Shown here one piece after another: positions 6,089 to 12,220 of a stretch of 12,220 nucleotides of DNA. The stretch's first letter is position 1; each line of letters begins with the position of its first letter. Source of the DNA: Bifidobacterium sp. UBA6881 (GTDB taxonomy: Bacteria > Actinomycetota > Actinomycetes > Actinomycetales > Bifidobacteriaceae). The notes under the pieces are model-generated. The model made no database searches. It was not told the origin of the DNA and worked only from the letters and a program-made list of their open reading frames with translations. Location of the stretch: NCBI GenBank assembly GCA_002451435.1, contig DKCF01000030.1, positions 19,527 to 31,746 of the forward strand, read 5' to 3'. The position numbers and the translations under genes are program-made.

Positions 6089-8251
6089 ATGACAGAACAG
6101 ACCGAAAACGCAGCGCGTCTTGCCCGTCCGCTCATCCGTCTGGCAAAACTGGTGGGTATCGCCACCAGCTATGTCGGCATGAGCCACGACTACCACGAAA
6201 TCGAAGACGATGTTCTGGTGGCGGTGCTCAAGGCGCTTGGCGTCGACGCTTCCAACGATGAGGCGATCGCGCAATCCATCACATCCATCCAACATGACCG
6301 CGATACCCGCATCGTGGCCCCGACCGTACTGCACATCGTCGGCAGGGAAAGCACGGTGGAGATCCACGGCGGCGCCCTCGACGTGCCGGAGGCGTCCATC
6401 ACCTTGGAGAACGGTGATGTGTACTCCGGACGGATCGAACTCAGACCGAACGACGGCATGGCCCATGACGTCGATGGCGATTTCGTGTTCACCACCCTGT
6501 TGGTGCTTCCCGCCGATCTGCCGGAGGGCTATCACACGCTGGACGTCACCGTCGGCGAGCGCTCCCAGCAGGCCACCATCATCAGCGCGCCGGAGCGCAT
6601 CGAATTGCCCGAAGGCATGCGTGACGGCTCCCTGTGGGGTTGGATGGGCCAGTTGTATTCGATTCGCTCCCATGGCTCCTGGGGCGTCGGCGATTTCGAG
6701 GATCTGAAAACGCTGCTGACGGAGGGCAAGAAGAAGACCGGCGCCGATTTCATGCTGATCAATCCGGTGCATGCGGCCGAACCGGTGTCGCCGTTGACGC
6801 CGTCGCCGTATCTACCGATTTCCCGCCGCTTCGTCAACTTCACGTACATCCGTCCCGAGGCCCTGCCGGAATACATGCTGCTGTCGATGGACGACCGCGC
6901 CCGGGTCGACGCGTTGCATGACCAGGTCGCCTCGCTGAACGGCGATCCGCGCCGCATCGACCGTGACGCGATGTGGAACGCGAAGATCCAGGCGTTGTGG
7001 ATCATCTTCAAATCCGGTCGCACTGCGGACCGTCAGGCGCGGTTCGACAAGTACCTTGATGCGTGCGGCGGGGAGATCGAGTCGTACGCCACATGGTGCC
7101 TGTGCTACGACAAGTGGGGCGCGCCGGAGAACGATCCTGATAATTGGGAACGCAAATACAACCGTGATTCCCCGGAAATCCAGCAGTTGCGCGCGCAATA
7201 TCCGGATACGCTCGAATTCTATCGTTGGCTGGAATGGGTCGCCGACGAGCAGCTGCATGCCGCGCAGCGCGCGGCCCGGTCCGCCGGCATGAAGATCGGC
7301 ATCATCGCGGACATGGCCGTCGGCGTGCATCCCACGGGATCGGACGTATGGTGGAACCCCGAGCGTTTCGCCCAGGGCGCCACGGTCGGCGCACCGCCGG
7401 ACATGTTCAACCAGCAGGGGCAGAACTGGAGTCAGCCGCCGTTGAACCCCATCGAGTTGGAGCGTACCGGCTACAAGACGTACCGCGACATGGTCCATGG
7501 CATGTTCGCCAATGCGGGGGCCGTGCGCATCGACCACATCCTCGGATTGTTCCGCCTGTGGTGGATTCCGGAAGGCCGGAAGGCCGTGGATGGCGCCTAC
7601 GTGCATTACGATTCCGAAATCATGCTCGGCATCCTCGCGGTGGAGGCTTCCCGCGCCGGCGGCGTCGTGGTGGGCGAGGACCTCGGCGTGGTGCCGCCGT
7701 ACGTTGCCGAATCGTTGGCCCGGCACGGCATCCTCGGTTGCGCGGTGGAATGGTTCGAACAGATGGACGGCGTGTTCCGTGCGCCGAAGGATTGGCGTCC
7801 GTATGCGCTGGCCTCCGTCAACACGCACGACATGCCGCCGGCGGCCGGCTACCTCGAATACGGTCATGTGAAGCTGCGTGAGCAATTGGGCCTGCTGTCG
7901 GGTCCGGTGGAGGAATTCCGTGATTCCGCAGTTGCCGAGCACAACGCGATGCTGAACATGCTGGTCGGTCAGGGGTATCTCGACAAGTCCGCGTTGGATG
8001 ACGAATCCGCCCATGAGGACGAGATCGTCGACGCGCTGTATCGGGGGCTCAAGGGCTCGCCGTGCAAGCTGATGGCCGCGTCGCTCGTCGACGCCGTCGG
8101 CGAGCGACGCACGCAGAACCAGCCCGGCACCAACAACGAATATCCGAATTGGCGCGTTCCGCTGGCGGACGGCGAGGAACATGCCGTGCCGTTGGAGGCG
8201 CTGTACGACAATCCGCGTCTGCAAAGACTCGTCTCCATCATGCGCGGCTGA
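6089..8251 (+). CDS. malQ: 4-alpha-glucanotransferase (amylomaltase, GH77)
   Basis: This 720-residue GH77 enzyme transfers alpha-1,4-glucan segments between maltodextrins, releasing glucose and building longer chains. Residues 1 to about 180 form the N-terminal extension common in bacterial MalQ, with beta-rich segments. The barrel begins near WGWMGQLYSIRSHGSWGVGDF (Trp198 in SWGVGDF). Catalytic residues are visible: nucleophile Asp482 in VRIDHILG, acid/base Glu530 in VVGEDLGVVP, and Asp581 in SVNTHDMP. The stretch GVHPTGSDVWW with GAPPDMFNQQGQNW is the GH77 substrate-binding region. Length matches family members that carry the N-terminal domain. The ATG at 6089 is the only sensible start and has no Shine-Dalgarno sequence, consistent with a leaderless message. 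It stands alone, after a 169-nt gap, and works with GlgX at the far end of the window on glycogen or maltodextrins. Confidence 0.96.
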   Translation: MTEQTENAARLARPLIRLAKLVGIATSYVGMSHDYHEIEDDVLVAVLKALGVDASNDEAIAQSITSIQHDRDTRIVAPTVLHIVGRESTVEIHGGALDVPEASITLENGDVYSGRIELRPNDGMAHDVDGDFVFTTLLVLPADLPEGYHTLDVTVGERSQQATIISAPERIELPEGMRDGSLWGWMGQLYSIRSHGSWGVGDFEDLKTLLTEGKKKTGADFMLINPVHAAEPVSPLTPSPYLPISRRFVNFTYIRPEALPEYMLLSMDDRARVDALHDQVASLNGDPRRIDRDAMWNAKIQALWIIFKSGRTADRQARFDKYLDACGGEIESYATWCLCYDKWGAPENDPDNWERKYNRDSPEIQQLRAQYPDTLEFYRWLEWVADEQLHAAQRAARSAGMKIGIIADMAVGVHPTGSDVWWNPERFAQGATVGAPPDMFNQQGQNWSQPPLNPIELERTGYKTYRDMVHGMFANAGAVRIDHILGLFRLWWIPEGRKAVDGAYVHYDSEIMLGILAVEASRAGGVVVGEDLGVVPPYVAESLARHGILGCAVEWFEQMDGVFRAPKDWRPYALASVNTHDMPPAAGYLEYGHVKLREQLGLLSGPVEEFRDSAVAEHNAMLNMLVGQGYLDKSALDDESAHEDEIVDALYRGLKGSPCKLMAASLVDAVGERRTQNQPGTNNEYPNWRVPLADGEEHAVPLEALYDNPRLQRLVSIMRG

Positions 8252-8322
8252 TCGCGTTCACGTCCGGCCGGTCGGACATCGTGTTTTCCGATCGCGCCGG
8301 CACGGCCGATTGCCGTGATTCG

Positions 8323-8354
8323 GACGGTCTGCACCCGGCCGCGCGCAGACCGTC
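8323..8354 (+). terminator. Hairpin between malQ and the rplM promoter
   Basis: A perfect 10-bp stem (8323-8332 with 8345-8354) encloses a 12-nt loop. It lies 72 nt after the malQ stop and 18 nt before the rplM -35 box. No T run follows, so its role as a malQ terminator is uncertain. Confidence 0.35.
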
Positions 8355-8371
8355 GTCCGTCCGGATTGGTG

Positions 8372-8400
8372 TTGCGCAATGTCAAGGCGGGCGATACACT
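8372..8400 (+). promoter_or_regulatory. rplM-rpsI promoter
   Basis: A -35 box TTGCGC (8372-8377) and a -10 box TACACT (8395-8400) are separated by exactly 17 nt. The predicted start is near 8407, giving a 5' leader of about 165 nt before the rplM GTG. This is the best complete promoter in the window, as expected for ribosomal genes. Confidence 0.7.
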
Positions 8401-8406
8401 AGTAGA

Positions 8407-8573
8407 TTGTTGTGTTTCCCTACGGGGTCCTTCAAAGCGCTTTTCCCACTCGCCATCGAGGACTTTCAGGGAGCCCACGGATAATGAGACCCGAAAACGG
8501 CGTCATATTGCGTCTAACCAGCGTTTTGGCATCGTCGGAAGGTCCGGAACACAATATATAGAAAAGGTACATC
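8407..8573 (+). promoter_or_regulatory. Long 5' leader of the rplM-rpsI mRNA, possibly structured
   Basis: The leader has possible secondary structure. Bases 8410-8419 pair with 8546-8554 (9 bp with bulged T8417), closing almost the whole leader just before the ribosome binding site. Inside it, 8424-8432 can pair with 8458-8466, with several G-U pairs, and AAAACG (8494-8499) with CGTTTT. Ribosomal protein operons are often controlled by such leaders binding one of their own products, here L13 or S9. I cannot match it to a named RNA family. Confidence 0.35.
8484..8561 (+). CDS. Possible 25-codon upstream ORF in the rplM leader
   Basis: An ATG at 8484 has AGGGAG (8468-8473) 10 nt upstream. The frame runs 25 codons to a TAG at 8559-8561, directly before the rplM ribosome binding site (AAAAGG, 8562-8567). 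The predicted peptide begins MRPENGVILRL and ends in GPEHNI. It uses codons that look rare for this genome (AGA, CTA, ATA twice), unlike the optimised rplM. Its last codons cover the right arm of the long-range leader helix, so translating it would open that helix. It may be a regulatory leader peptide or chance; no protein family is recognisable. Confidence 0.3.
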   Translation: MRPENGVILRLTSVLASSEGPEHNI

Positions 8574-9023
8574 GTGAAAACTTTCACTCCGAAGCCAGCT
8601 GATCTGACTCACGACTGGTACGTCATCGACGCCACCGACGTGGTGCTCGGCCGTCTCGCTTCCCAGGCAGCCATCCTGCTGCGTGGCAAGAACAAGCCGA
8701 CCTTCGCGCCGCACGCCGATTCCGGCAACCACGTGATCATCCTCAACGCCGACAAGATCGTTCTGACCGGCAACAAGTTGGGCAAGGAACTGTACACGCA
8801 CTCTGGTCGTCCTGGTGGTCTGCGTCGCGATAGCTACGCCGAGCTGCTGGAGAAGAACCCGGAGCGCATCATCAAGTCCGCCATCAAGGGCATGCTGCCG
8901 AAGAACCGTCTGGCCAAGGTCCAGCTCGACCGTCTCCACGTCCTGCGTGGCGCGGAGCACCCGTACGCTGGTCAGAAGCCCCAGGTCTTCGAGATCGCTC
9001 AGATCTCGCAGCAGGCCAAGTGA
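8574..9023 (+). CDS. rplM: 50S ribosomal protein L13
   Basis: This 149-residue protein is an early-assembly component of the large ribosomal subunit that binds 23S rRNA. Typical L13 segments are visible: HDWYVIDATDVVLGRLAS (13-30), NHVIILNADKIVLTGNK, THSGRPGGLR, and IKGMLPKNRLAK followed by LRGAEHPYAGQKP. Length is near the usual 142-150. It starts with GTG, with AAAAGG (8562-8567) 6 nt upstream. Codon use is strongly biased to CGT, CTG, AAG and ATC, unlike neighbouring metabolic genes, which indicates high expression. It is the first gene of a two-gene operon with rpsI, 20 nt apart, behind the promoter at 8372-8400. Confidence 0.98.
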   Translation: MKTFTPKPADLTHDWYVIDATDVVLGRLASQAAILLRGKNKPTFAPHADSGNHVIILNADKIVLTGNKLGKELYTHSGRPGGLRRDSYAELLEKNPERIIKSAIKGMLPKNRLAKVQLDRLHVLRGAEHPYAGQKPQVFEIAQISQQAK

Positions 9024-9043
9024 ACCGAAGGGAGATAAGAATC

Positions 9044-9535
9044 ATGGCTGAAAACACCAACAACTCCGCGGTTCTCGAGACCGAAGAGGAGCTCACCTCG
9101 TACACCACCGAGACCAACGCTGGCGCTGGCACCGGCACTTCCGCCATCGCTCCGGGCTACGGCACCGGTCGTCGTAAGGAAGCCGTCGCCCGTGTTCGCC
9201 TGGTTCCGGGCACCGGCAAGTGGACCATCAACGGCCGCACCCTGGAAGAGTACTTCCCGGCCAAGCTGCTGCAGCGTGAGGTCAACTCCCCGATCGTTCT
9301 GCTCAAGCTCGAAGGCAAGTTCGACGCCATCGTCCTCGTTGACGGCGGCGGCACCACCGGCCAGGCTGGCGCAATCCGCCTGGGCGTTGCCCGCGCTCTG
9401 AACGCCATCGATCGTGATGCGAACCGTCCGGCCCTGAAGAAGGCTGGCTTCCTGACCCGCGACGCCCGCGTCGTGGAACGCAAGAAGGCCGGTCTGCACA
9501 AGGCTCGTCGCGCTCCGCAGTTCTCGAAGCGCTAA
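9044..9535 (+). CDS. rpsI: 30S ribosomal protein S9
   Basis: This 163-residue small-subunit protein sits in the 30S head. The core begins at GTGRRKEAVARVRLVPG and includes the INGRTLEEYFP, VDGGGTTGQAGAIRLGVARAL and FLTRDARVVERKKAG segments. The C-terminal KARRAPQFSKR is the basic tail known to reach the P-site tRNA. About 40 N-terminal residues rich in Glu, Thr, Asn and Gly extend beyond the E. coli form; such extensions are common in actinobacterial S9. The start is ATG 9044, with AAGGGAG (9028-9034) 9 nt upstream. A GTG at 9020 overlaps the rplM stop and is in frame, but it has no ribosome binding site. Codon bias is as strong as in rplM. The operon ends at the terminator at 9559-9593. Confidence 0.98.
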   Translation: MAENTNNSAVLETEEELTSYTTETNAGAGTGTSAIAPGYGTGRRKEAVARVRLVPGTGKWTINGRTLEEYFPAKLLQREVNSPIVLLKLEGKFDAIVLVDGGGTTGQAGAIRLGVARALNAIDRDANRPALKKAGFLTRDARVVERKKAGLHKARRAPQFSKR

Positions 9536-9558
9536 AGCTTACTGCTTTACGGCATATC

Positions 9559-9593
9559 AAAGCCTCTCGGAATTCGATTCCGAGAGGCTTTTT
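9559..9593 (+). terminator. Intrinsic terminator of the rplM-rpsI operon
   Basis: There is a perfect 15-bp stem (9559-9573 with 9577-9591) with a TCG loop, followed by a five-T run (9589-9593). It starts 23 nt after the rpsI stop. Confidence 0.95.
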
Positions 9594-9602
9594 GCATTGT
9601 GC

Positions 9603-9614
9603 CACCATATGGTG
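9603..9614. repeat. Perfect 12-bp palindrome between the convergent genes
   Basis: CACCATATGGTG is fully self-complementary and lies just past the rpsI terminator. No function is evident. Confidence 0.4.
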
Positions 9615-9652
9615 CGTGCCGTGCGTATGGCGCGTTGTCGAAGGGCATCGTC

Positions 9653-9678
9653 GCCAACAACAGGTTGCCAACAACAGG
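9653..9678. repeat. Tandem 12-mer next to the glgX 3' hairpin
   Basis: GCCAACAACAGG occurs twice, at 9653-9664 and 9667-9678, with a 14-nt period. The second copy runs into the left arm of the glgX 3' hairpin, and a shorter inverted version (CCTGTTGGC) follows the right arm. Confidence 0.6.
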
Positions 9679-9724
9679 CTTGGAGAATGGCTTTCCATGG
9701 GAGCGCCATTCTCCAAGCCTGTTG
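9672..9724 (-). terminator. 20-bp hairpin at the glgX 3' end
   Basis: There is a perfect 20-bp inverted repeat (9672-9691 with 9705-9724) around a 13-nt loop that contains a further TCC/GGA pairing. It begins one base after the glgX TAG (9728-9726). The - strand continues GTTGTTGG instead of a T run, so it is a very stable hairpin with a poor tail. It is probably the glgX terminator or an mRNA 3' end stabiliser, and it may also block read-through from rpsI. Confidence 0.75.
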
Positions 9725-9725
9725 G

Positions 9726-12182
9726 CTATCTGTTGCCTTCCTTGGCGGTCTGTCTCATGACGCTGATGCTCAACGCGGGAAGCGTCCAGAGCGTCGGGTC
9801 GTTCGTGGACAATCCGTCATCCGCCGATTCCAAGCTGTTCTCGTTCTCGTCCGTCTGCCAGTACATCACGTTGATGCGGTGCAGATGGTCGCGGAACCGT
9901 CCCGCGGGTTTGCTCGCCGACTCCTCATCGAATTCCGACACCCGTTCGATCGACGTGCCGAGGCCGGGGTATTCGCCGGCTATCTCCGCGGAGGACCAGA
10001 CGAGTTCCCATTCGATGTTCCGGGGGAGGTGGAATCTGGTGATCTCATCGGATCCGTTGATCAGAATCAGCAGGCTCGGTTCATTGGCGGAGAGCAGCTG
10101 CATGGCGAATGCGCGGACCGATGGGTTCGTCCAGTCGGCATCGTGGGGTTTCTCGCCGTTCGGCATGTACCAATGCACGCGGTCGGATTTTTTGAACAGT
10201 CCGATTTTGCTCAACCGGTTGAAGAAATCCTCATGATTGTAGAGATTGCGAGCCTTGCGCAGCGCGATGAGCCGTGAGATGAGGTTGAATTGGCGCAGTT
10301 CCGGCGTCTGCTCGGTGCTGTACAGCCAATCCCAGTCCAGCCAGCTGGTCTCGTTGTCCTGCGCGTAGGCGTTGTTGTTGCCGTTCTGCGAATTGCCGAA
10401 TTCGTCGCCGGCGAGCAGCATCGGCGTGCCGAGCGACAGCAACAGCATCCCCAGCATGTTCATGACGGCGCGTTCGCGCTGTTGGATGATGATGGTGTCG
10501 GTGCTGGGGCCTTCATGGCCGAAATTGACCGAATGATTGTCGTTCGACCCGTCGTGGTTGTTCTCGCCGTTGGCTTCGTTGTGCTTGCGCTGGTATCTGG
10601 TGAGATCGGCGGCGGTGAAGCCGTCATGGCATGCGATGAAGTTCACGGATGCCGTCGAGCCGCGTCCCGGATCCGTGGCGAACAGATCCGCGGAACCGCA
10701 TAGCCGCGTGGCCAGCGTCTGCATGGTCATCTCCCCGGATTCCCCGCCGCGGGTGCGCTCCACGTCGGTGAGCCAGAATTTGCGCGCGCCGTCGCGGAAA
10801 CGGTCGTTCCATTCGGCGAAGGGTATGCCGAATTGTCCGGTCTGCCATCCGTCGGGGCCGCAGTCCCAAGGCTCCATGATGAGCTTGAGGTTGCCCAGCA
10901 GCAGGTCGGAACGCAACGCGTACAGGAACGGATGGTGCCGTGTGAAGTCGCCGTCGAGGCGCGCCAGCGTGGTCGCGAGGTCGAAGCGGAATCCGTCGAT
11001 GCCGATGCGCTTGGCCCAATAGCGCAGTGAATCCACGGCGAAGGTGGTGACATGCGTGTTGGTGAAGTCGAGCGTGTTGCCGCAGCCGGTCGTATCGTAC
11101 AGTCTGCTGTGCTCGTCGCCGGTGCGTCGGTAGTAGGCCAGATTGTCCAATCCGCGCCAGCAGATCGTCGGCCCTTCCGGACCTGATTCGCAGGTGTGGT
11201 TGTAGACCACGTCCATGATGACTTCGAAACCCGCCTCATGCAGCGCGCGCACCATGTCGATGACTTCCTGCCGCACCGCGCCCGCGCCGGCCTGCTGCGC
11301 GCGTTTGGTGGCGTACGAGGGTTCCGGCGCGAAGAAGCCGAGGGTTGAGTATCCCCAGTAGTTGGTGCGTCCGCGCTCCTGCAGAAACAGTTCCGTCTGT
11401 TTCGCCTGTATCGGCAGCAGTTCGATGGAGGTGACGCCCAGATCCTGCAGATAGGACAGCGTCGATGGGTGCGCGAGGCCGGCATAGGTGCCGCGCAGCT
11501 CCTTGGGCAGCCATGGCGCGTTGGCCGTGAATCCTTTGACGTGCAGTTCATAGATGATGGTTTTGCTCCATGGCACATGCGGATGGGAGGGTTCGCCGGC
11601 GTGCTTGTCGGTCGCGCGGTCGTCGATCGCCACGGAAACGGGCATGTGGCCCAGGGAATCGATGGTGCTCATGGCGCCGAACGGCGAGCCGACGACTTTG
11701 CCGCCTTTGATCTCGCATTGGTATGCGAAGGCTCCCGGATCAAGGGTCATATGGCCTTCGATGCCTTTGCCGTAGGGGTCGAGCAGCAGCTTGTACGGGT
11801 TGAAGCTCACGCCCCGGTCAGGATCCCATGGTCCGCTGACCCGGTATCCGTATTGCATGCCATCCCATGCCTTGGGCAGGTGGACGTACCACAGGCCGTA
11901 ATTCGGTCCGTCCATGCGGAACAGCGTTTCGCGCAGATTGAGCGACGGAATGCGTCTGGCGCAGATGCGATGCGTCTTCGCCTGGTCGATGAACGTCGTG
12001 TCCGGTTCGTTGAACAGACGCGCCGCCTCGGAATAGAAGAAGCTGGGGCGGTCGAGCGGTTCCAACACGCAGAGCCATACCTGATCGGCCGTTTCGGACC
12101 GGACGACGGCGTCCGCGCCTCCATCATCGGTGAAGTAGAAACCTGGACGCGTCGCATAACGATGCAAGGGTGGATTCTTCAT
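9726..12182 (-). CDS. glgX: Glycogen debranching enzyme (isoamylase type, GH13_11)
   Basis: This 818-residue enzyme hydrolyses alpha-1,6 branches in glycogen or limit dextrins. An N-terminal CBM48-like domain (GPNYGLWYVHLP, DGMQYGYRVSGPWDP, NPYKLLLDPYGKGIEG) precedes a GH13 barrel. Barrel motifs are YELHVKGFT, NYWGYSTLGFFAPEPSYA, VIMDVVYNHT, nucleophile Asp401 in GFRFDLATTL, acid/base Glu437 in LIMEPWDCGPDGW, and Asp520 in FIACHDGFT. HNEANGENNHDGSNDN and EGPS are typical of GlgX/TreX. It is about 160 residues longer than E. coli GlgX, partly in the C-terminal domain. I prefer the ATG at 12182, since TACAAT lies 6 nt upstream; an in-frame TTG at 12212 is really the TTGACA upstream of that box. 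It converges on rpsI and partners MalQ in alpha-glucan turnover. Confidence 0.95.
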   Translation of the reverse strand: MKNPPLHRYATRPGFYFTDDGGADAVVRSETADQVWLCVLEPLDRPSFFYSEAARLFNEPDTTFIDQAKTHRICARRIPSLNLRETLFRMDGPNYGLWYVHLPKAWDGMQYGYRVSGPWDPDRGVSFNPYKLLLDPYGKGIEGHMTLDPGAFAYQCEIKGGKVVGSPFGAMSTIDSLGHMPVSVAIDDRATDKHAGEPSHPHVPWSKTIIYELHVKGFTANAPWLPKELRGTYAGLAHPSTLSYLQDLGVTSIELLPIQAKQTELFLQERGRTNYWGYSTLGFFAPEPSYATKRAQQAGAGAVRQEVIDMVRALHEAGFEVIMDVVYNHTCESGPEGPTICWRGLDNLAYYRRTGDEHSRLYDTTGCGNTLDFTNTHVTTFAVDSLRYWAKRIGIDGFRFDLATTLARLDGDFTRHHPFLYALRSDLLLGNLKLIMEPWDCGPDGWQTGQFGIPFAEWNDRFRDGARKFWLTDVERTRGGESGEMTMQTLATRLCGSADLFATDPGRGSTASVNFIACHDGFTAADLTRYQRKHNEANGENNHDGSNDNHSVNFGHEGPSTDTIIIQQRERAVMNMLGMLLLSLGTPMLLAGDEFGNSQNGNNNAYAQDNETSWLDWDWLYSTEQTPELRQFNLISRLIALRKARNLYNHEDFFNRLSKIGLFKKSDRVHWYMPNGEKPHDADWTNPSVRAFAMQLLSANEPSLLILINGSDEITRFHLPRNIEWELVWSSAEIAGEYPGLGTSIERVSEFDEESASKPAGRFRDHLHRINVMYWQTDENENSLESADDGLSTNDPTLWTLPALSISVMRQTAKEGNR

Positions 12183-12188
12183 AAGGCC

Positions 12189-12194
12189 ATTGTA
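12189..12194 (-). promoter_or_regulatory. glgX -10 box (TACAAT), probable leaderless start
   Basis: TACAAT matches five of six bases of TATAAT and ends 6 nt before the ATG, with no ribosome binding site between. A perfect TTGACA (12212-12207) lies only 12 nt upstream of it, too close for a standard -35, so its use is doubtful. The rest of the promoter is outside the window. Confidence 0.6.
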
Positions 12195-12220
12195 GGTGCC
12201 GTTGTGTGTCAAACCTTTGA

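Noticed and set aside
6812..8224. A 470-codon open frame on the - strand opposite malQ
   Set aside because: It has a shadow composition without recognisable motifs, and malQ is intact in the sense direction.
8315..8602. A 95-codon + strand frame over the rplM leader
   Set aside because: It spans the rplM promoter and runs out of frame into rplM, and its Arg/Ser-rich composition shows no motif.
9020..9043. GTG start for rpsI overlapping the rplM stop
   Set aside because: The AAGGGAG ribosome binding site would be inside the gene; ATG 9044 has ideal spacing and the normal MAENT-type beginning.
12183..12212. TTG start for glgX
   Set aside because: That TTG is part of TTGACA, and TACAAT lies between it and the ATG; the region looks like promoter rather than coding sequence.

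Overview
The window looks like a core-chromosome segment of a high-GC Gram-positive, most likely a Bifidobacterium. I infer this from the overall character of the proteins (DapC of the actinobacterial type, DinB, MalQ and a long GlgX next to rplM-rpsI), the GC-rich codon use and the many genes without a Shine-Dalgarno sequence. The genus is an inference from sequence character; no search was possible. I see no mobile element, CRISPR array, phage gene or toxin-antitoxin pair.

Layout from left to right. dapC (lysine/diaminopimelate synthesis, + strand) is followed by an AT-punctuated spacer, a bidirectional terminator and a tRNA-Ser(GCT) on the - strand. A divergent control region then leads into dinB (translesion DNA polymerase IV), preceded by a good LexA/SOS box. 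A D-2-hydroxyacid dehydrogenase, a YigZ/IMPACT-family protein and an unassigned repeat protein with an acidic N-terminal tail follow on the + strand. Next come malQ (4-alpha-glucanotransferase) and the rplM-rpsI ribosomal operon, which has a strong promoter and a leader of about 165 nt. The window ends with glgX (glycogen/maltodextrin debranching enzyme) on the - strand, convergent with rpsI.

How the genes fit together. MalQ and GlgX act on the same alpha-glucan pool: GlgX removes short branch stubs and MalQ rearranges the linear dextrins. They flank the ribosomal operon but are transcribed separately. rplM and rpsI are co-transcribed, end in a canonical terminator, and show strongly optimised codons. 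The other genes look like separate housekeeping units.

The most interesting material is regulatory rather than a new protein system. Five genes (dinB, yigZ, the repeat protein, malQ, glgX) carry a TANNNT hexamer ending exactly 6 or 7 nt before the ATG and mostly lack a usable ribosome binding site, which is the signature of leaderless transcripts. The rplM leader holds a possible 25-codon upstream ORF rich in rare codons and a long-range helix that this ORF would disrupt. dinB combines a LexA box with a probable leaderless start.
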